Assembly: GCF_019774615.1 (NCBI RefSeq)
Contig: NZ_CP081496.1
Coordinates: forward strand, 310,001 to 374,000
Direction of reading: 5' to 3'
DNA length: 64,000 nucleotides
Origin: Streptomyces sp. BHT-5-2
GTDB taxonomy: Bacteria > Actinomycetota > Actinomycetes > Streptomycetales > Streptomycetaceae
Positions 62,407 to 64,000 of this stretch are shown here, in pieces. Under the pieces are notes generated by a model. It did not search any database. It had not been told where the DNA came from and was given only the letters and a program-made list of their open reading frames with translations. Numbering within the stretch: the first letter of the stretch is position 1; each line of letters opens with the position of its first letter. The translations under genes and the position numbers were made by a program.

Positions 62407-63399
62407 TCAGCGCCCCGCGAGGAACGCCTCGACCTCGCCGGCGGTCGGCATCGCGGACGAACACGCCAGCCGGGAGGCGACGATCGCCCCGGCGGCGTTG
62501 GCGTACCGCATCATCGGCTCCAACTCCCGGCCGGCCAGCAGCCCGTGGCACAGCGCCCCGCCGAACGCGTCGCCGGCCCCCAGCCCGTTGACGACCTCGA
62601 CGGGGGTCGGCGGCACCTCGGCGGTGCGTCCGTCCCGGTGGACGGCGAGCACCCCCTTCGGCCCCTGTTTGACGACGGCCAGTTCGACGCCCATGTCGAG
62701 CAGCGCCTCGGCGCACGCCTTCGGGTCGCGCAGGCCGGTGGCGACCTCGGCCTCGTCGACGTTGCCGACCGCGACCGTCGCGTGCCGCAGCGCGGCCTCG
62801 TAGTACGGCCGGGCGGCTGCGCGCGCGGCGGCACCGGTCGCCCCGCCGTCCCCGGAGGCGCCGCCCTCCCCGCCCCAGAACATCGGCCGCCAGTCCAGGT
62901 CGAAGACGGTGATGCCCCGGCGGTCGCGGGCCTCCAGCGCGGCCAGGGTGGCGCCGCGGCTCGGCTCCTCGCACAGTCCGGTGCCGGTGATCCAGAAGAT
63001 CCGGGCCGCGGCGATCGCCTCCCGGTCCAGCTCCTCGGGGTGGATGACCAGGTCGGGGGCCTTGGGGCGGCGGTAGAAGTAGAGCGGGAAGTCGTCCGGC
63101 GGGAAGATCTCGCAGAAGGTGACGGGGGTCGGGAGGTCCGCCACCGGGGTCACCCAGCGGTCGTCGACGCCGAAGTCGCGCAGCGCCTGGTGGACGTAGT
63201 CCCCGAACGGGTCCCGCCCGGTACGGCTGACGACGGCGCAGCGGCGCCCCAACCGGGCGGCCGCCACCGCCACGTTGGTGGCGGACCCGCCGAGGAACTT
63301 CCCGAACGTCTCCACCTGGGCGAGCGACACCCCGGCCTGCAACGGGTAGATGTCCACCCCGATGCGCCCCATGGTGATCAGGTCGTACGGCTCGGTCAT
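62407..63399 (-). CDS. iolC: 5-dehydro-2-deoxygluconokinase
   Basis: 330 residues from ATG 63399. PfkB kinase motifs: LITMGRIGVDIYPLQAGV, FLGGSATNVAVAAARLGRRC, and the C-terminal anion hole NGLGAGDAFGGALCHGLLA. IolC phosphorylates 2-deoxy-5-keto-gluconate. First gene of the minus-strand iol run; promoter-like elements lie at 63536-63565. Confidence 0.94.
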   Translation of the reverse strand: MTEPYDLITMGRIGVDIYPLQAGVSLAQVETFGKFLGGSATNVAVAAARLGRRCAVVSRTGRDPFGDYVHQALRDFGVDDRWVTPVADLPTPVTFCEIFPPDDFPLYFYRRPKAPDLVIHPEELDREAIAAARIFWITGTGLCEEPSRGATLAALEARDRRGITVFDLDWRPMFWGGEGGASGDGGATGAAARAAARPYYEAALRHATVAVGNVDEAEVATGLRDPKACAEALLDMGVELAVVKQGPKGVLAVHRDGRTAEVPPTPVEVVNGLGAGDAFGGALCHGLLAGRELEPMMRYANAAGAIVASRLACSSAMPTAGEVEAFLAGR

Positions 63400-63535
63400 A
63401 GACGCCCCTTCGGGTCGCCCGGCGCGGCGAGGGGGTCCCCGTGCTCAAGGGAGGCCGAGAGCTGGGGGAGGCCGGCGCGGCGGGTCGGTCGATCGGAACC
63501 GGCGGCACTGCCCACCGGTTCCCGCTCCGACCAAA

Positions 63536-63580
63536 GGTCTAACGGCCACCCGCAAAGCCTGTCAACACTTTGTCCTTACA
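63536..63580 (-). promoter_or_regulatory. Promoter and IolR-like site upstream of iolC
   Basis: On the minus strand TTGACA (63560-63565) and TAGACC (63536-63541) are separated by 18 bases. Just upstream, plus-strand TGTCCTTACA (63571-63580) matches nine of ten positions of the corynebacterial IolR motif KGWCHTRACA as I remember it. Confidence 0.5.
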
Positions 63581-63673
63581 TTATGACGTCAACCACCTCA
63601 TCCCGGCCACGAACCCCGCCATACTCGCCACAACCGCCCGCCTCCCACCGCCCTTCCCACCCCAAGTCCTTAA

Positions 63674-63724
63674 GTCCTTATGTCAGGACGAAGTCTTGAC
63701 ACTCCCCAGGGCGGCAGAGAGGCT
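63674..63724 (+). promoter_or_regulatory. Promoter and IolR-like palindrome upstream of the IolE-like gene
   Basis: GTCCTTATGTCAGGAC (63674-63689) is an inverted repeat; its complement CGTCCTGACA (63681-63690) again fits nine of ten IolR motif positions. Directly downstream are TTGACA (63696-63701) and GAGGCT (63719-63724), 17 bases apart. Confidence 0.5.
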
Positions 63725-63787
63725 GTGCCCCACAACCCACCCCAGCGCCTCCCGGTCACCGCCGACCGGCGAGAGGAGAGCCGCAGC

Positions 63788-64000
63788 ATGTCCGCACCCC
63801 GTGCCGCCTCGCCCGCCCTGGACCGCCTCCGCATCGGTTCCGCCCCCGACTCCTGGGGCGTCTGGTTCCCCGACGACGCACAACAGGTCCCCTGGCAGCG
63901 CTTCCTGGACGAGGTCGCCGAGGCCGGCTACGAGTGGATCGAACTCGGCCCGTACGGCTACCTGCCGACCGACCCCGCCACCCTGCGCGAGGAGACCACC
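63788..64000 (+). CDS. IolE-like TIM-barrel isomerase/dehydratase (5' part)
   Basis: 71 residues visible from ATG 63788, with GAGGAGAG upstream. LRIGSAPDSWGVWFPDDAQQ and FLDEVAEAGYEWIELGPYGY are the start of the xylose-isomerase-like TIM barrel found in IolE, IolH and related sugar-phosphate isomerases. The remainder is beyond the window. Divergent from iolC and flanked by an IolR-like site, so part of the same pathway. Confidence 0.85.
   Translation, partial: MSAPRAASPALDRLRIGSAPDSWGVWFPDDAQQVPWQRFLDEVAEAGYEWIELGPYGYLPTDPATLREETT

Noticed and set aside
1-64000. tRNA or rRNA genes
   Set aside because: I scanned for T-loop-like GGTTCGAATCC patterns and rRNA signatures and found none that fit.

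Overview
The window is high-GC actinobacterial DNA, almost certainly from a Streptomyces or a close relative. Codon third positions are strongly G/C, GTG and TTG starts are common, ATGA/GTGA stop-start overlaps are frequent, and the gene families (ESX-type secretion with two mycosins, DUF6415, XRE regulators with helical repeats, actinobacterial Tad genes) are typical of that group. All calls were made by reading the sequence; no database search was run.

Layout. (1) 1-5.6 kb: minus-strand Tad/Flp-like pilus operon (lipoprotein, exported protein, SAF-domain CpaB-like, CpaE-like, CpaF ATPase, TadB, TadC cut by the window edge). (2) 5.8-11.6 kb: accessory regulatory genes: RsbW-like kinase, 2H phosphoesterase, XRE regulator, and a tightly coupled DUF6415/resolvase-like/small-protein unit, with remnants of a HAD phosphatase and of an XRE-type regulator. 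(3) 11.8-28.7 kb: a type VII (ESX-like) secretion locus. A lipoprotein, a DUF1023-type hydrolase, three WXG-type proteins, a large Gly/Pro-rich WXG protein, two mycosins, EccB and EccD lie on the minus strand; EccC is divergent on plus. (4) 28.7-36 kb: an HSPA12-like Hsp70 with a coiled-coil partner, then a decayed accessory zone with small genes, an HTH remnant, an integrase remnant and a very large inverted repeat: two 802-bp arms, identical as far as I can read, around a 294-bp centre that is itself full of palindromes. (5) 36-46.8 kb: two flavin monooxygenases each beside a divergent regulator (MarR, TetR), a lipoprotein, a glycerophosphotransferase-like gene interrupted by 13 copies of a 7-bp repeat and by a second frameshift, and a STAND-type NTPase with an altered P-loop. 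(6) 46.8-56.7 kb: MreB-like protein, FUSC-type membrane protein, secreted esterase-like lipoprotein, an ABC permease with an unusual hydrolase-ABC ATPase fusion, and a proline-tailed membrane protein. (7) 56.9-64 kb: myo-inositol catabolism: mmsA/iolA, iolD, iolB, a Cgl0158-type aldolase and iolC on minus, with an IolE-like TIM-barrel gene starting divergently at the right edge. The shared intergenic region carries two near matches to the IolR binding motif, each just upstream of a promoter-like element.

The most unusual structures are the 1.9-kb palindrome at 33172-35069 and the heptanucleotide-repeat gene at 40303-42144, which looks phase-variable or recently inactivated.
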